Part shown: positions 17,220 through 26,639 of the stretch, one piece after another | Position numbering within the stretch: the first letter of the stretch is position 1 | Layout of the letters: every line of letters starts with the position of its first letter | Source: Pseudomonadota bacterium | Lineage (GTDB): Bacteria > Pseudomonadota > Gammaproteobacteria > Burkholderiales > Rhodocyclaceae | DNA: 44,424 nt | Reading direction: 5' to 3' | Assembly (NCBI GenBank): GCA_018240585.1 | Contig: JAFEFM010000453.1 | Location: 1 to 44,424, forward strand | The notes under the pieces: model-generated | Databases searched by the model: none | Seen by the model: the letters and a program-made list of their open reading frames with translations, nothing else | What the model was told of the DNA's origin: nothing | Made by a program: the position numbers and the translations under genes

Positions 17220-20200
17220 TCAGGCCTTCACCGCGTCGAGCAGATCCTTCACCGCCTTCACGCGTTGCTGCAGGTCGGGCAGGCTGGCGCGGCGCACCAG
17301 CTTCTCCGGGCCGCTCATCTTCGTGCTGCGGTCCTTCTGGATCAGCATGATGACCTTCACCGGATCGATCGGCGCGTCCTTGGCGAACTGCACGGTTATC
17401 TGTGCGTCGGAGGCATCCAGTTTGTGCACGCCATAGCCCTGCACCAGCATGCGCAGGCGGTGCGTCTCGATCAGCGCGGTGGTCTGCGGCGGCAACTCGC
17501 CGAAGCGGTCGATCAGTTCCTCGCGCAGCGCGCGCAGGTCGTCGTCGGCCTCGCAGTTGGCCAGGCGCTTGTAGAGCGTCAGGCGTTCCTGTACGTCGGG
17601 GCAGAAATCGGTGGGCAGCAGCGCAGGCGTGTGCAGGTTGATTTCCGACACCACCTCCAGCGGCTGGGACAGGTCGGGCTCCTTGCCCGCCTGCAGGTCC
17701 TTCACCGCGCGCTTGAGCATCTCGGTGTAGAGGCTGAAGCCCACCTGCTGGATCTCGCCCGACTGGTTCTCGCCAAGCACTTCGCCGGCGCCGCGGATCT
17801 CCAGGTCGTGCATCGCCAGGTAAAAGCCCGAACCCAGCTCTTCCATCATCGCAATCGCTTCGAGCCTTTTCTGTGCCTGCGCCGTGGGCTTGGCGCCGGG
17901 CTGGGTGAGCAGGTAGGCGTAGGCCTGGTGGTGCGAGCGCCCGACGCGGCCGCGCAACTGGTGCAGCTGGGCCAGGCCGAAGCGGTCCGCACGGTTGATG
18001 ATGATGGTGTTGGCGGTGGGGATGTTGATGCCGGTCTCGATGATCGTGGTGCACAGCAGCAGGTTGGCGCGCTGCTGGGTGAAGTCGCGCATCACGCGCT
18101 CGAGCTCGCGCTCGGGCAATTGCCCGTGGCCGACGACGATGCGCGCTTCAGGCAGCAACTCCTCGAGGTCGTCCTTCATGTTGTCGATGGTGTCGACCTC
18201 GTTGTGCAGAAAGTACACCTGCCCGCCGCGCTTGAACTCGCGCAGCACCGCCTCGCGGATCACGCCGCGGCTGGACGATTGCACGAAGGTCTTGATCGCC
18301 AGGCGCTTCTGCGGCGCGGTGGCGATCACCGAGAACTCGCGCAGGCCCTCCATCGCCAGGCCCAGCGTGCGCGGAATCGGCGTTGCCGTGAGCGTCAGGA
18401 TGTCGACCTCGCTGCGCAAGGCCTTCAGGGCCTCTTTCTGGCGCACGCCGAAGCGGTGCTCCTCGTCGATGACGACCAGCCCGAGGCGCTTGAACACCAC
18501 GTCCTTCTGCAACAGGCGATGGGTGCCGATGATGATGTCGACCTTGCCTTCGGAGAGCTGCTGCAGCGCTTCGGCCTGCTCCTTGGCGGACTTGAAGCGC
18601 GACAGCTCGGCGATGCGGATCGGCCACTCGGCGAAGCGGTCAGCGAAGGTCTGGTAATGCTGTTCGGCTAGCAGGGTGGTCGGGCACAGCACCACCACCT
18701 GCTTGCCGTCCTGCACGGCGATGAAGGCCGCACGCAGCGCCACTTCGGTCTTGCCGAAGCCGACGTCGCCGCATACCAGGCGGTCCATCGGCCGGCCGGA
18801 TTTCATGTCGGAGACGACCGCGTCGATTGCCGCCTGCTGGTCGGGCGTGGTCTCGAAGCCGAAGCCTTCGGCGAAGGCTTCCAGGTCATGCTGGCGGAAG
18901 TCGAAGCGATGACCGGGGCGGGCGGCGCGCTGCGCGTAGAGCGCCAGCAGTTCGGCCGCGGTGTCGCGCACCTGCATCGCCGCCTTCTTCTTCGCCTTTT
19001 CCCATTGTCCAGAGCCAAGGCGGTGCAGCTCGACCGCTTCCGGGTCGGCGCCGGCGTAACGGGTGATGACGTGCAGTTGCGACACCGGCACGTAGAGCTT
19101 GTCACCGCCGTTGTATTCAAGGTGCAGGAACTCGGTGTCGCCTTCACCGAGGTTCATGTGCAGCAGGCCGAGGTAGCGCCCGATGCCGTGCGAGACATGC
19201 ACCACCGGGTCGCCGACCTTGAGTTCCGACAGGTCGCGCAGCCAGCCTTCCATGGTGGCGGCCTTGCGGCTGTCGCGGCGTGCGCGGCTGCGTGCGGTGG
19301 CGGCGTAGATCTCGGTTTCGGTGATGACGGCGAGCTTTGCCTTCGGCAGCACGAAGCCGCTGGCGAGCGGCGCCACGCCGAGCGCGAAACGCTCACCGGA
19401 ATCCACGAAAGCGGCGAAGTCCGCGCTCGCAGCCGGCTTCAGGCCGTATTCCGCAAGGTATTCGGCCATCGTTTCGCGGCGCCCGGGCGAGTCGGCCAGC
19501 AGCAGCACGCGGCCATCGAAGCCATCGCGGAAGGCCTTCAGCTTGTGCAGCGGATCGGTCGCCTTGCGCTCCACCGCCAGCTCGGGCAGCGCGGTGGCGA
19601 GCGCATCGCCGCTGCCCTGGTTGAGGGTCAGGCGCGGGCGGCCCTGCAGCGCGATGAAGAAGGCTTCGTCGGTCAGGAAGAGTTGCTCGGGCGGCAGCAC
19701 GGGTCGCGTGCGGTCGCCCTTCAGCAGATCGTGGCGCGAGCGCGTGTCACGCCAGAACTCGGAAATCGCTGCCGACACATCGCGGTGCAGCAGCACCGGC
19801 GTGTCGGCCGGAAGGTAGTCGATCAGCGTCGCCGTCTCGTCGAAGAACAGCGGCAGGTAGTACTCGATGCCGGCCGGGGCGATGCCGTTGGAGACGTCTT
19901 TGTAGATCGACGCGCGCGTCGGGTCGCCCTCGAAGGTCTCACGAAAGCGGCTGCGAAAGCGCGTGCGGCCCTTGTCGTCGAGCGGGAATTCGCGCGCCGG
20001 AAGCAGCCGGATCTCGGGAACGGGATAGACGGTGCGCTGCGTGTCCGGGTCGAAAGTCTTGATGCTCTCGATCTCGTCGTCGAAGAGATCAATGCGATAA
20101 GGCAACGGAGAGCCCATCGGGAACAGGTCGACGAGTCCGCCGCGCACCGAGAATTCGCCCGGGCTCACCACCTGGGTGACGTGCGTGTAGCCGGCGACGG

Positions 20201-20657
20201 CCATCTGCGCGCGAAACTGCGCGAGGTCGAGCCGCTTTCCCTGCTGCAGGAAGAAAGTGTAGGCGGCCAGATAGGACGGCGGCGCCATGCGGTAGAGCGC
20301 GGTGGAGGCAGGCACCAGCACCACGTCGGCTTCGCCGCGGCTGATCGCGTACAGCGTCGATAGCCGTTCGGAGATCAGGTCCTGGTGCGGAGAGAAACTG
20401 TCGTAGGGCAGGGTTTCCCAGTCGGGCAGCAGATGCAGGCGCAGCGCCGGCACCGCCCACTTGATCTCATCCTGCAAGCGCTGGGCATCGAGCGGATTGG
20501 CAGTGACCACCAGCAGCATGCGCCCTCGGCTGGCCAGTTGCGCGATCGCCAGTGCATCGGCGGATCCGGCCAGCGGCGGCAGGTCGAAGCGTGCGCCGGC
20601 CTTGGGCAGCGTGAGAAGGGCGAGGGAGGGCAGCAGCGAATCGAGTGGGGCAGGCAT
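17220..20657 (-). CDS. mfd: Transcription-repair coupling factor Mfd
   Basis: Mfd removes RNA polymerase stalled at DNA lesions and recruits UvrA for nucleotide excision repair. The 1145-aa length matches E. coli Mfd (1148). The order is a UvrB-homology region (1-350), the CarD-like RNA polymerase interaction domain (around 470-560, DPVVHVSHGIGRYLG), the translocase with Walker A GDVGFGKTE and the DEEH box VIDEEHRFG, and the C-terminal TRCF domain. A TATAAT lies at 20699-20704 on this strand, without a clear -35. It is the first gene of an mfd-corA unit. Confidence 0.98.
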   Translation of the reverse strand: MPAPLDSLLPSLALLTLPKAGARFDLPPLAGSADALAIAQLASRGRMLLVVTANPLDAQRLQDEIKWAVPALRLHLLPDWETLPYDSFSPHQDLISERLSTLYAISRGEADVVLVPASTALYRMAPPSYLAAYTFFLQQGKRLDLAQFRAQMAVAGYTHVTQVVSPGEFSVRGGLVDLFPMGSPLPYRIDLFDDEIESIKTFDPDTQRTVYPVPEIRLLPAREFPLDDKGRTRFRSRFRETFEGDPTRASIYKDVSNGIAPAGIEYYLPLFFDETATLIDYLPADTPVLLHRDVSAAISEFWRDTRSRHDLLKGDRTRPVLPPEQLFLTDEAFFIALQGRPRLTLNQGSGDALATALPELAVERKATDPLHKLKAFRDGFDGRVLLLADSPGRRETMAEYLAEYGLKPAASADFAAFVDSGERFALGVAPLASGFVLPKAKLAVITETEIYAATARSRARRDSRKAATMEGWLRDLSELKVGDPVVHVSHGIGRYLGLLHMNLGEGDTEFLHLEYNGGDKLYVPVSQLHVITRYAGADPEAVELHRLGSGQWEKAKKKAAMQVRDTAAELLALYAQRAARPGHRFDFRQHDLEAFAEGFGFETTPDQQAAIDAVVSDMKSGRPMDRLVCGDVGFGKTEVALRAAFIAVQDGKQVVVLCPTTLLAEQHYQTFADRFAEWPIRIAELSRFKSAKEQAEALQQLSEGKVDIIIGTHRLLQKDVVFKRLGLVVIDEEHRFGVRQKEALKALRSEVDILTLTATPIPRTLGLAMEGLREFSVIATAPQKRLAIKTFVQSSSRGVIREAVLREFKRGGQVYFLHNEVDTIDNMKDDLEELLPEARIVVGHGQLPERELERVMRDFTQQRANLLLCTTIIETGINIPTANTIIINRADRFGLAQLHQLRGRVGRSHHQAYAYLLTQPGAKPTAQAQKRLEAIAMMEELGSGFYLAMHDLEIRGAGEVLGENQSGEIQQVGFSLYTEMLKRAVKDLQAGKEPDLSQPLEVVSEINLHTPALLPTDFCPDVQERLTLYKRLANCEADDDLRALREELIDRFGELPPQTTALIETHRLRMLVQGYGVHKLDASDAQITVQFAKDAPIDPVKVIMLIQKDRSTKMSGPEKLVRRASLPDLQQRVKAVKDLLDAVKA

Positions 20658-20698
20658 GTGCGAAGTCGGAAGCGGATGCGCGCGCCGCGCAAAGGCGA

Positions 20699-20704
20699 AT
20701 TATA
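20699..20704 (-). promoter_or_regulatory. Possible -10 box of mfd
   Basis: A perfect TATAAT on the minus strand lies 42 nt before the mfd ATG in the 76-nt gap after the hydrolase-like gene. The -35 region (CGGGAG or TCGGGA) is a poor match, so this is a tentative call. Confidence 0.35.
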
Positions 20705-20733
20705 GGCGAAGCGCCTTGCCGCTCCCGACTGGC

Positions 20734-21408
20734 TCAAGCCGGACGGGCGACCGGCGTGTGACTGGCCAGCCAGTCCGCCGCGGCGGCTGCGGACTGCCGT
20801 GGATCGGCGGCGGAAACCTCGCGCCAGCTCGAGACCGACTTGGGAATGAGCGCGTAGGCAGCTTCGGCGATCGCGGCCTGCGGGTCGCTGCGATCGACGA
20901 TGAAGCGCGTGGGTACCGTCAGCGCGCGCAACGGGGCTGCTCCAGCAAGATCCGGGCGTCCGCCCAGGCAGGCGATCGCGACGACACGTTCCGGCGGCGT
21001 CGACACGGCGCGCACCACCGCAGCACAGGCGGTTCCTGTCGCGACGAGACCGAGCGGAAGCGGGGCCAGCGGCGGCTGATGGTCGGTCCAGTCGATTGCG
21101 GCAGCAAGGCGGCTTGCAAGCAGCGAAACGTTGAAGCCTGCATCCGCGTCGCGCGCGGCCTCGTGTCTGGTCAGGAGATTCAAGCTCATGGTTGCGAAGC
21201 CTGCTTCCTGCAACGCGTTCGCAAGCCGCGACGCGTCGATGCGTGGCGGGTGATAGTTGTCGGATGCGGGCAGCAAGACCAGCCCCCGTACGTCCGGGGC
21301 GTGCGAAAGCACGCCATCCAGCCAGGCACCGCCGGCGGGAATGCTGATGAGGGTGTTACGCAGCTTCACGTTGCGTCGCTCGGGTGGCTCATGATTCGCC
21401 CGGAGCAT
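20734..21408 (-). CDS. Alpha/beta-hydrolase-fold protein, nucleophile apparently lost
   Basis: This 224-aa protein has the layout of a small dienelactone-hydrolase-like alpha/beta hydrolase: RGLVLLPASDN (41-51), a helix ASRLANALQEAGFATMSLNL, the strand-turn LPLGLVATGTACAA (117-130) where the nucleophile elbow should be, VVAIACLGGRPDLAG, and TRFIVDRSDPQ (168-178). At the elbow the expected G-x-S-x-G reads VATGTA with glycine at the serine position, and no clear catalytic histidine follows. It may be a non-enzymatic or altered-activity member. The start is ATG 21408 or GTG 21369; neither has a strong ribosome site. It sits 55 nt downstream of the radical SAM gene in the AmmeMemoRadiSam operon. 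Confidence 0.72.
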   Translation of the reverse strand: MLRANHEPPERRNVKLRNTLISIPAGGAWLDGVLSHAPDVRGLVLLPASDNYHPPRIDASRLANALQEAGFATMSLNLLTRHEAARDADAGFNVSLLASRLAAAIDWTDHQPPLAPLPLGLVATGTACAAVVRAVSTPPERVVAIACLGGRPDLAGAAPLRALTVPTRFIVDRSDPQAAIAEAAYALIPKSVSSWREVSAADPRQSAAAAADWLASHTPVARPA

Positions 21409-21463
21409 TGCACAGGCGCGATCGACCGACAAGCGCAACGCCTGCGTCGGATGGGGCACGGTT

Positions 21464-22561
21464 TCAGCGCCGGTGAATCGATACGGGAATTCGTCGCGCG
21501 CCGAAAGCCCCTTCAAAAGCGGTGAAGCGACCCGCCAGCTTCGCCCCGCAGTCGGGGCAGGTACCATTTGGTGTGACGCGATAGCTGCGGATCTCGTACC
21601 AGTCGCGCACGATCAGCGGCTTGCCACAGCCGGTGCAGAACGTGGTGCCGCCTTCGACGTCGTGCACGTTGCCGGTGTAGACATGCTTCAGGCCGTTCGC
21701 GAGTGCGATCCGGCGTGCGCGGGTGAGCGTCGCAGGCGGCGTGGGCGGCACGTCGTCGAGCTTGAAGTCGGGATGGAAGGCGCTGAAATGCAGCGGCATG
21801 TCGGCGCCCAGTTCCTTGTGCACCCAGCGCGTCAGAGCGTCGAGTTCGGCGTCGGAATCGTTGTGTCCGGGGATCAGCAGCGTGGTGATCTCTACCCATA
21901 CGTCGGTTTCGTGGCGTAGCCACACCAGCGTGTCGAGCACCGGCTGCAGGTGACCGCCACAGAGCTTCACGTAGAAGTCATCGGTGAAGCCTTTCAGGTC
22001 GACGTTTGCGGCATCCATCTTCGCGTAGAAGTCGCCGCGCGCCAGTTCGGTGATATAGCCGGCAGTGACGGCGACCGTCTTCAGGCCGCGGGCATGGCAC
22101 GCGTCGGCGGTGTCCATCGCGTATTCCGCGAAGATCACGGGATCGTTGTAGGTGAAGGCGACGCTGGCGCAGCCGTGGTGGGCGGCGGTGTCGGCGATTT
22201 CCTGCGGCGAGGCCGCATCCATCAGCCTGTCCATGTCACGCGACTTGGAGATGTCCCAGTTCTGGCAGAACTTGCAGGCGAGGTTGCAGCCGGCCGTGCC
22301 GAAGGAGAACACGCTGGTGCCGGGGTAGAAATGGTTCAGCGGCTTCTTCTCGATCGGATCGATGCAGAAACCCGAGCTGCGGCCATAGGTGGTGAGCACA
22401 ATGCCTTCGCCCTCGCGCATGCGCACGAAGCAGGCGCCGCGCTGGTCGTCATGCAGCTTGCAGTAGCGCGGACACAGGTCGCACTGGATGCGCCCGTCGT
22501 CGAGTTTGTGCCAGTAGCGTCCGGGGTGGTTCATCGCTTGCGTTGCCGACGTGTGTTCCAT
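21464..22561 (-). CDS. amrS: AmmeMemoRadiSam system radical SAM enzyme
   Basis: This 365-aa radical SAM protein of the PflA-like/AmrS type has the cluster motif CNLACKFC (C92, C96, C99), a cysteine-rich N-terminus (C27, C30, C34, C44), and a C-terminal zinc ribbon (FCTGCG with C309/C312, TCPDCG with C335/C338). It resembles glycyl-radical activating enzymes, but no glycyl radical enzyme is nearby. Its ATG (22561) shares one base with the AMMECR1 stop (TGATG), so the two are translated together. The substrate is unknown for the family. Confidence 0.93.
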   Translation of the reverse strand: MEHTSATQAMNHPGRYWHKLDDGRIQCDLCPRYCKLHDDQRGACFVRMREGEGIVLTTYGRSSGFCIDPIEKKPLNHFYPGTSVFSFGTAGCNLACKFCQNWDISKSRDMDRLMDAASPQEIADTAAHHGCASVAFTYNDPVIFAEYAMDTADACHARGLKTVAVTAGYITELARGDFYAKMDAANVDLKGFTDDFYVKLCGGHLQPVLDTLVWLRHETDVWVEITTLLIPGHNDSDAELDALTRWVHKELGADMPLHFSAFHPDFKLDDVPPTPPATLTRARRIALANGLKHVYTGNVHDVEGGTTFCTGCGKPLIVRDWYEIRSYRVTPNGTCPDCGAKLAGRFTAFEGAFGARRIPVSIHRR

Positions 22562-23130
22562 CACGCCTCCTTTTCCGCTTCCTCCCACTTCTCGACCGTG
22601 TAGCGTGCGGCCATCAGGCCGTCGACCGGCCGCCCTACCGGCATACCCGCCTTGCGCTTGAGCGCGGCGAGGAAGTCGGCCGGCTCGGGCAACTGCTCCC
22701 ACACCTGCGGCAGGAACGTCGCGCTGCGGCAGCCTGCGAACAGGATCAGCCCGTCCTGGTGCGGACGAAGCTGGCGCAGCAGCTCGGCCTCGTCGCTGAA
22801 ATCGATGAACTCCGGCTCGGACAGCAGCGACACCTCGACGTGGACGTCGTCGAACTCGTCCGCCGACAGCGGTGGAAAGCGTGGATCCTTGCTCGCAGCG
22901 GCGACGGCGTTGACGATCACATCCTCGCCCAGCGGCCGCTGTCGGCGCAGGCTGCCGATGCAGCCGCGCAACTCGCCATCCATCGTCAGGGTGACGAAAG
23001 TCGCGCCCCGCTCCCGAAGCCGCGCATCATCGTCGATGCGCGGCGCGGGTCCGCGGCGCAGGTGGTGGGCGATCGCCTGCCGTGCGAGCTGCAGCAGCCT
23101 GACGCCGAGTTCAGTGTTTTCTCGAGTCAT
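22561..23130 (-). CDS. amrA: AmmeMemoRadiSam system protein A (AMMECR1 domain)
   Basis: This 189-aa AMMECR1-domain protein carries the family hallmark LRGCIG (54-59) followed by RRQRPL and the conserved DPRFPPLSADEF. The human homologue is linked to a developmental syndrome and its bacterial role is unknown. ATG 23130 overlaps the Memo gene by 20 nt and its stop overlaps amrS by 1 nt, so all three are tightly coupled. The conserved cysteine in LRGCIG is suggestive of catalysis, which is inference. Confidence 0.94.
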   Translation of the reverse strand: MTRENTELGVRLLQLARQAIAHHLRRGPAPRIDDDARLRERGATFVTLTMDGELRGCIGSLRRQRPLGEDVIVNAVAAASKDPRFPPLSADEFDDVHVEVSLLSEPEFIDFSDEAELLRQLRPHQDGLILFAGCRSATFLPQVWEQLPEPADFLAALKRKAGMPVGRPVDGLMAARYTVEKWEEAEKEA

Positions 23131-23935
23131 GCGGAACCTGTTCGAAGAAGGCGATGCTCGTGTAGCCGACCACGCTGTCGCGCGGGCCGGCGGTGTCGCC
23201 GGAATTACGCAGGTCGAGCAACTGCGGCTGCAGCGCATGGCGGCGCGCGACACGGATCAGGCCGTTGATCGGCGTTGCACCGCAAGCCTGCTCGTGGTCG
23301 AGCGCGGTGCCGAGGTTCAGCACCTGATCCACCGTGGCGTTATCGATGATGCGTGCCTCACGGTAGGTGTGGAAGTGCGACAGGTCGGAGCTGATCACGA
23401 TCAGGGTTTCCGGTCCGCCCCACAGGCCTTCCAGCACTTCGGCGACCGCTGCGTCGCTCGCGCCGCCCACCAGCAGCGGCACCAGCTCGAAGTTGTCGAG
23501 CACGGTCTGCAGGAAGGGTAACTGCACCTCGAGGCAATGTTCCATCGCGTGCGGTCGGTCGTCGACGACGACGTCAGGTCGTTCCTGCAATACCGTCCAG
23601 TCATTGTGGCCGATCGGCACTTCGCCCAGCGGCGTCGTGAAAGCCTGCGCGGCCGGCAGCGCGAACCCGGCCACCGGCATGCGATGCGCAGGACCGAGCA
23701 GTACCACGCGGCGGATGCGATCCCGCAGCGGCGCGATGCCGGCATAAGCGGTCGCTGCCACCGGCCCGGAATAGATGTAGCCCGCGTGCGGCACGATGAT
23801 CGCCTTGGGCGGCACCACGCTTTCCAGCGGAATCGCTGCCGACAGCAACTCCGCCAGTTGGGTGCGCAGCACACGGTGGTCACTGGGATAGAAGAATCCG
23901 GCGACTGCGGCCGGGCGGACGGAAGCATTGGCCAT
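23111..23935 (-). CDS. amrB: AmmeMemoRadiSam system protein B (Memo family)
   Basis: This 274-aa member of the Memo family is structurally related to class III extradiol dioxygenases. Conserved features are AVAGFFYP (10-17), IIVPHAGYIYSGPVA (H50), LLGPAHRMP (H84), MEHCLEVQLPFLQ and HEQACG, matching the histidine/cysteine metal site described for human MEMO1. ATG 23935 starts MANASVRPA, the normal family beginning; longer in-frame starts exist up to 23992. It is the first gene of the operon. A TATAAT at 24028-24033 may be part of its promoter. Confidence 0.94.
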   Translation of the reverse strand: MANASVRPAAVAGFFYPSDHRVLRTQLAELLSAAIPLESVVPPKAIIVPHAGYIYSGPVAATAYAGIAPLRDRIRRVVLLGPAHRMPVAGFALPAAQAFTTPLGEVPIGHNDWTVLQERPDVVVDDRPHAMEHCLEVQLPFLQTVLDNFELVPLLVGGASDAAVAEVLEGLWGGPETLIVISSDLSHFHTYREARIIDNATVDQVLNLGTALDHEQACGATPINGLIRVARRHALQPQLLDLRNSGDTAGPRDSVVGYTSIAFFEQVPHDSRKH

Positions 23936-24027
23936 GGCAGATGGGAGTGGGTGCGACGGAGGTTGATGCAGCCCGGAGACGTCTCCCGGCACGCGACCGG
24001 AGCGCGCCGAACGAATCCTCGAAAAAC

Positions 24028-24033
24028 ATTATA
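24028..24033 (-). promoter_or_regulatory. Possible -10 box of the AmmeMemoRadiSam operon
   Basis: TATAAT on the minus strand, 92 nt before the Memo start, in the 105-nt gap behind the MgtC/DUF4010 gene. No good -35 hexamer is present at 16-18 nt, so support is weak. Confidence 0.3.
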
Positions 24034-24040
24034 GGCGCCC

Positions 24041-25303
24041 TCAGCCGAGCATGCGCCATGCCACTCCAAGGCCCAGGCCTGCGGCCACCGCAGCCATCCC
24101 CGGCAGCGCACGCCAGCCCAGCCGGCCGCCGCCGATCGCGAAGGTCATCGCGCTCTTGAAGCCGAGGTTGGCGACCATCCCCAGCACGACTGCAATCACT
24201 GCCGGCTCCATCGCCAGCTTGTCGAGGGAGAACAGCCGCAGCGTGGACAGGGTGATGGCATCGACGTCGGTGAGACCCGAGACCAGCGCGAGCCCATAAA
24301 GGCCACTGTTGCCGACACGGTCCGACAGCCAGGCGGCGCACAGCAGCACGAACGCGTAGAGGGCGCCGAAGCCGACCGCGGTGCGCAACTCGGTCGGGTT
24401 GCTGGTGGCCGGCAGCACGAGTTCGCCGCCTTCACCGAGCCGCCGCCAGTGCCAGGCGATCGTGCCCACGCCGAGCACCAGCGCCGGCGCGACGGACGCC
24501 GCCAGTGTGGCGATTACGCCGGGCGCGACCACCGCCGCGATCACCGCGACCCGTACTACCATCACCAGGTTGGCGAGCAGGATGACGAGTGCGGCGACCG
24601 ATGCCATCGCCGGGACGTCCCTCGCCTGGCGGGCATACACCATGGTGGTGGCGGTGCTCGAGGCGAGTCCGCCGAAGATGCCGACGAACGCGGTGCCGTA
24701 GCGCGGCCCGACGAGCTGCAGCGCCGTATAGCCCGCCAGGCTCACGCCCGAGATCAGCACGACCATCCACCAGAGCTGATAAGGGTTCAGCGCGCCATAG
24801 GGGCCCAGTTCCTCGTTGGGAAGGATGGGCAGGATCACGAGCGACAGCACGCCGAACTGCAGGATGGAGATCCAGTCGCGCGGCTGCAGCCGCGTCGCCA
24901 CGCCACGTAGCTGGGTCTTGAAGTACAGCAGCACGGTCGTGCCCACCGCGAGCATGACGGCGAGCTTGGCAAAGCCCAGCCAGGTCGCCGCACCAAGGCA
25001 GTAGCAGACGAGCAGGGCAGCGACCGAAGCGGTGCCGGGGTCCGACGGGTCGGGGTGGCGCACATAGGCGGCGATGATGGTCGCGCCCACGATCAGCAGG
25101 CCGGCGACGAAGGGCGCGACGCTGCTCATCTGCTGTCCGAGCATGGCCGCCAGCGCGCCGAACATGCCGACGAGGCCGAAGGTCCGAAGCCCGGCGCGCG
25201 CCGAGGGAATGCGTTCGCGTTCCAGCCCGATCAGCATGCCGATCCCGATCGCAATCAGGAAGGCCTCGATCTGATCCGTCACCACCGATGTCGAGATTGG
25301 CAT
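24041..25303 (-). CDS. MgtC/SapB-DUF4010 family membrane protein
   Basis: This 420-aa polytopic membrane protein has about eleven or twelve hydrophobic helices. The N-terminal third, with [13 protein letters not shown] and [19 protein letters not shown], is the MgtC/SapB domain; the rest is the DUF4010 domain, including [12 protein letters not shown]. The function of such fusions is unknown; MgtC proteins in pathogens act in magnesium-limited growth and ATP synthase control. GAGGAA precedes ATG 25303. It is upstream of, and could be read into, the Memo operon 105 nt away. CorA is nearby, but a joint role in Mg2+ handling is only a guess. Confidence 0.87.
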   Translation of the reverse strand: MPISTSVVTDQIEAFLIAIGIGMLIGLERERIPSARAGLRTFGLVGMFGALAAMLGQQMSSVAPFVAGLLIVGATIIAAYVRHPDPSDPGTASVAALLVCYCLGAATWLGFAKLAVMLAVGTTVLLYFKTQLRGVATRLQPRDWISILQFGVLSLVILPILPNEELGPYGALNPYQLWWMVVLISGVSLAGYTALQLVGPRYGTAFVGIFGGLASSTATTMVYARQARDVPAMASVAALVILLANLVMVVRVAVIAAVVAPGVIATLAASVAPALVLGVGTIAWHWRRLGEGGELVLPATSNPTELRTAVGFGALYAFVLLCAAWLSDRVGNSGLYGLALVSGLTDVDAITLSTLRLFSLDKLAMEPAVIAVVLGMVANLGFKSAMTFAIGGGRLGWRALPGMAAVAAGLGLGVAWRMLG

Positions 25304-25433
25304 GCGCGGTTCCTCTGGCGGGCTTGCGAGCTTGGTCGGTTCGACAGGCTGCGCCCTTGCCGGTTGCAGCAAGGATACGGCGGCAACAGTCCCCGGTAGC
25401 AGGCCGCGCTCCGCGGTCCGCGCGGCGTGACGC

Positions 25434-25439
25434 TAGAAT
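25434..25439 (+). promoter_or_regulatory. Possible -10 box (TAGAAT) directly before ispD
   Basis: GCTAGAAT is 8 nt ahead of the ispD ATG at 25447, so transcription would begin at or next to the start codon, suggesting a leaderless or nearly leaderless message. There is no clear -35. An alternative ATG (25438) overlaps the box. Confidence 0.3.
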
Positions 25440-25446
25440 GCGCGCC

Positions 25447-26157
25447 ATGCAGACATTCCACCCTCGCCACTTCGCCATCGTGCCGGCAGCGGGCAGCGGC
25501 TCGCGCATGGGCGCGAACCTGCCGAAACAGTATCTGCCCTTGCTCGGCAAGCCCCTGATCCACCATGCGCTGTCGGTGCTGTGCGCGGCACCCGAGATCG
25601 ACCGCGTGTTCGTCGTGCTGTCGGTCGACGACACCGAGTGGGCACGTCACGACTGGCGCGCGCTCGGCGACAAGCTGGTGCCGCTTTTTTGCGGCGGCGC
25701 GACGCGTGCCGACAGCGTGCTTGGCGGCCTGCGCGCGATCGCGGGCGAGGCCTCGCCGTCCGACTGGGTGCTGGTGCACGATGCGGCGCGTCCCTGCCTG
25801 GCGCCGTGGCACATCGACAAGCTGATCCGTGAACTGGCGCGCGACGAAGTCGGCGGGCTGCTCGCCGTGCCGGTGGCCGACACGTTGAAGCGCGCCGACG
25901 CCGTTCAACACGTTGCCGAGACGGTACCGCGCGACAGCCTGTGGCAGGCGCAGACGCCGCAGATGTTCCGCTACGTGATGCTGCGCCGCGCCCTGGAGAG
26001 CGCCAGCGAGGTCACCGACGAGGCCAGCGCCATCGAGGCCGCCGGCCTGCGACCGCGCCTGGTGCAGGGTGACGCCACCAACCTCAAGGTGACTTATCCG
26101 CTCGACCTGCATCTGGCGGAATGGATCCTGCAAAACCGTGAAGGAGTTGATGCATGA
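25447..26157 (+). CDS. ispD: 2-C-methyl-D-erythritol 4-phosphate cytidylyltransferase
   Basis: IspD couples MEP to CTP to form CDP-ME in the non-mevalonate pathway. The 236-aa protein has the nucleotidyltransferase signature [10 protein letters not shown] (13-22) followed by [12 protein letters not shown], and VHDAARPC in the centre; length is typical. The start is ATG 25447 (MQTFHPRH) or ATG 25438, 3 codons earlier. The stop overlaps the ispF ATG by 4 nt, and thpR follows in the same way, so ispD-ispF-thpR form one operon. Confidence 0.97.
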   Translation: MQTFHPRHFAIVPAAGSGSRMGANLPKQYLPLLGKPLIHHALSVLCAAPEIDRVFVVLSVDDTEWARHDWRALGDKLVPLFCGGATRADSVLGGLRAIAGEASPSDWVLVHDAARPCLAPWHIDKLIRELARDEVGGLLAVPVADTLKRADAVQHVAETVPRDSLWQAQTPQMFRYVMLRRALESASEVTDEASAIEAAGLRPRLVQGDATNLKVTYPLDLHLAEWILQNREGVDA

Positions 26158-26639
26158 ACGTGCCGTTTCGCATCGGGCAGGGGTTCGATGTGCATGCCCT
26201 GGTTGCCGGCCGGCCGCTGATCATCGGCGGCGTGACGATTCCCCACGAGCGCGGCCTGCTCGGCCATTCGGATGCCGACGTGCTGCTGCATGCGCTCACC
26301 GATGCGCTGCTCGGCGCCGCGGGAATGGGCGACATCGGACGGCTGTTTCCCGACACCGACCAGAAGCACGCCGGCGCCGACAGCCGCGTGCTGCTGCGCG
26401 AGGCCTGGGCGTGCGTGCGTGGTGCCGGCTGGCAGGTGGTGAACGTTGACGCCACCGTCATCTGCAAGGCGCCGCGCATCCTGCCGCACGCGCCGGCGAT
26501 GGTCGCCAACATCGCCGCCGATCTGGGCATGGACCCCGGCGCGATCAACATCAAGGGCAAGACCACCGAGAAGCTCGGCTTCACCGGCCGTGGCGAGGGC
26601 ATCGCCGCGCAGGTCGTCGCCCTGCTGGTAAGCGCATGA
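26154..26639 (+). CDS. ispF: 2-C-methyl-D-erythritol 2,4-cyclodiphosphate synthase
   Basis: IspF cyclises CDP-ME 2-phosphate to MEcDP, releasing CMP. The 161-aa trimeric enzyme shows the zinc ligands D12 and H14 (GFDVHAL) and H46, the [11 protein letters not shown] stretch, the [10 protein letters not shown] loop and the C-terminal [14 protein letters not shown] signature. It overlaps ispD and thpR by 4 nt each. IspE, needed between IspD and IspF, is not in this window. Confidence 0.98.
   Translation: MNVPFRIGQGFDVHALVAGRPLIIGGVTIPHERGLLGHSDADVLLHALTDALLGAAGMGDIGRLFPDTDQKHAGADSRVLLREAWACVRGAGWQVVNVDATVICKAPRILPHAPAMVANIAADLGMDPGAINIKGKTTEKLGFTGRGEGIAAQVVALLVSA

Noticed and set aside
18888..20363. 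491-aa open frame opposite mfd
   Set aside because: Antisense shadow of mfd; composition typical of reverse frames.
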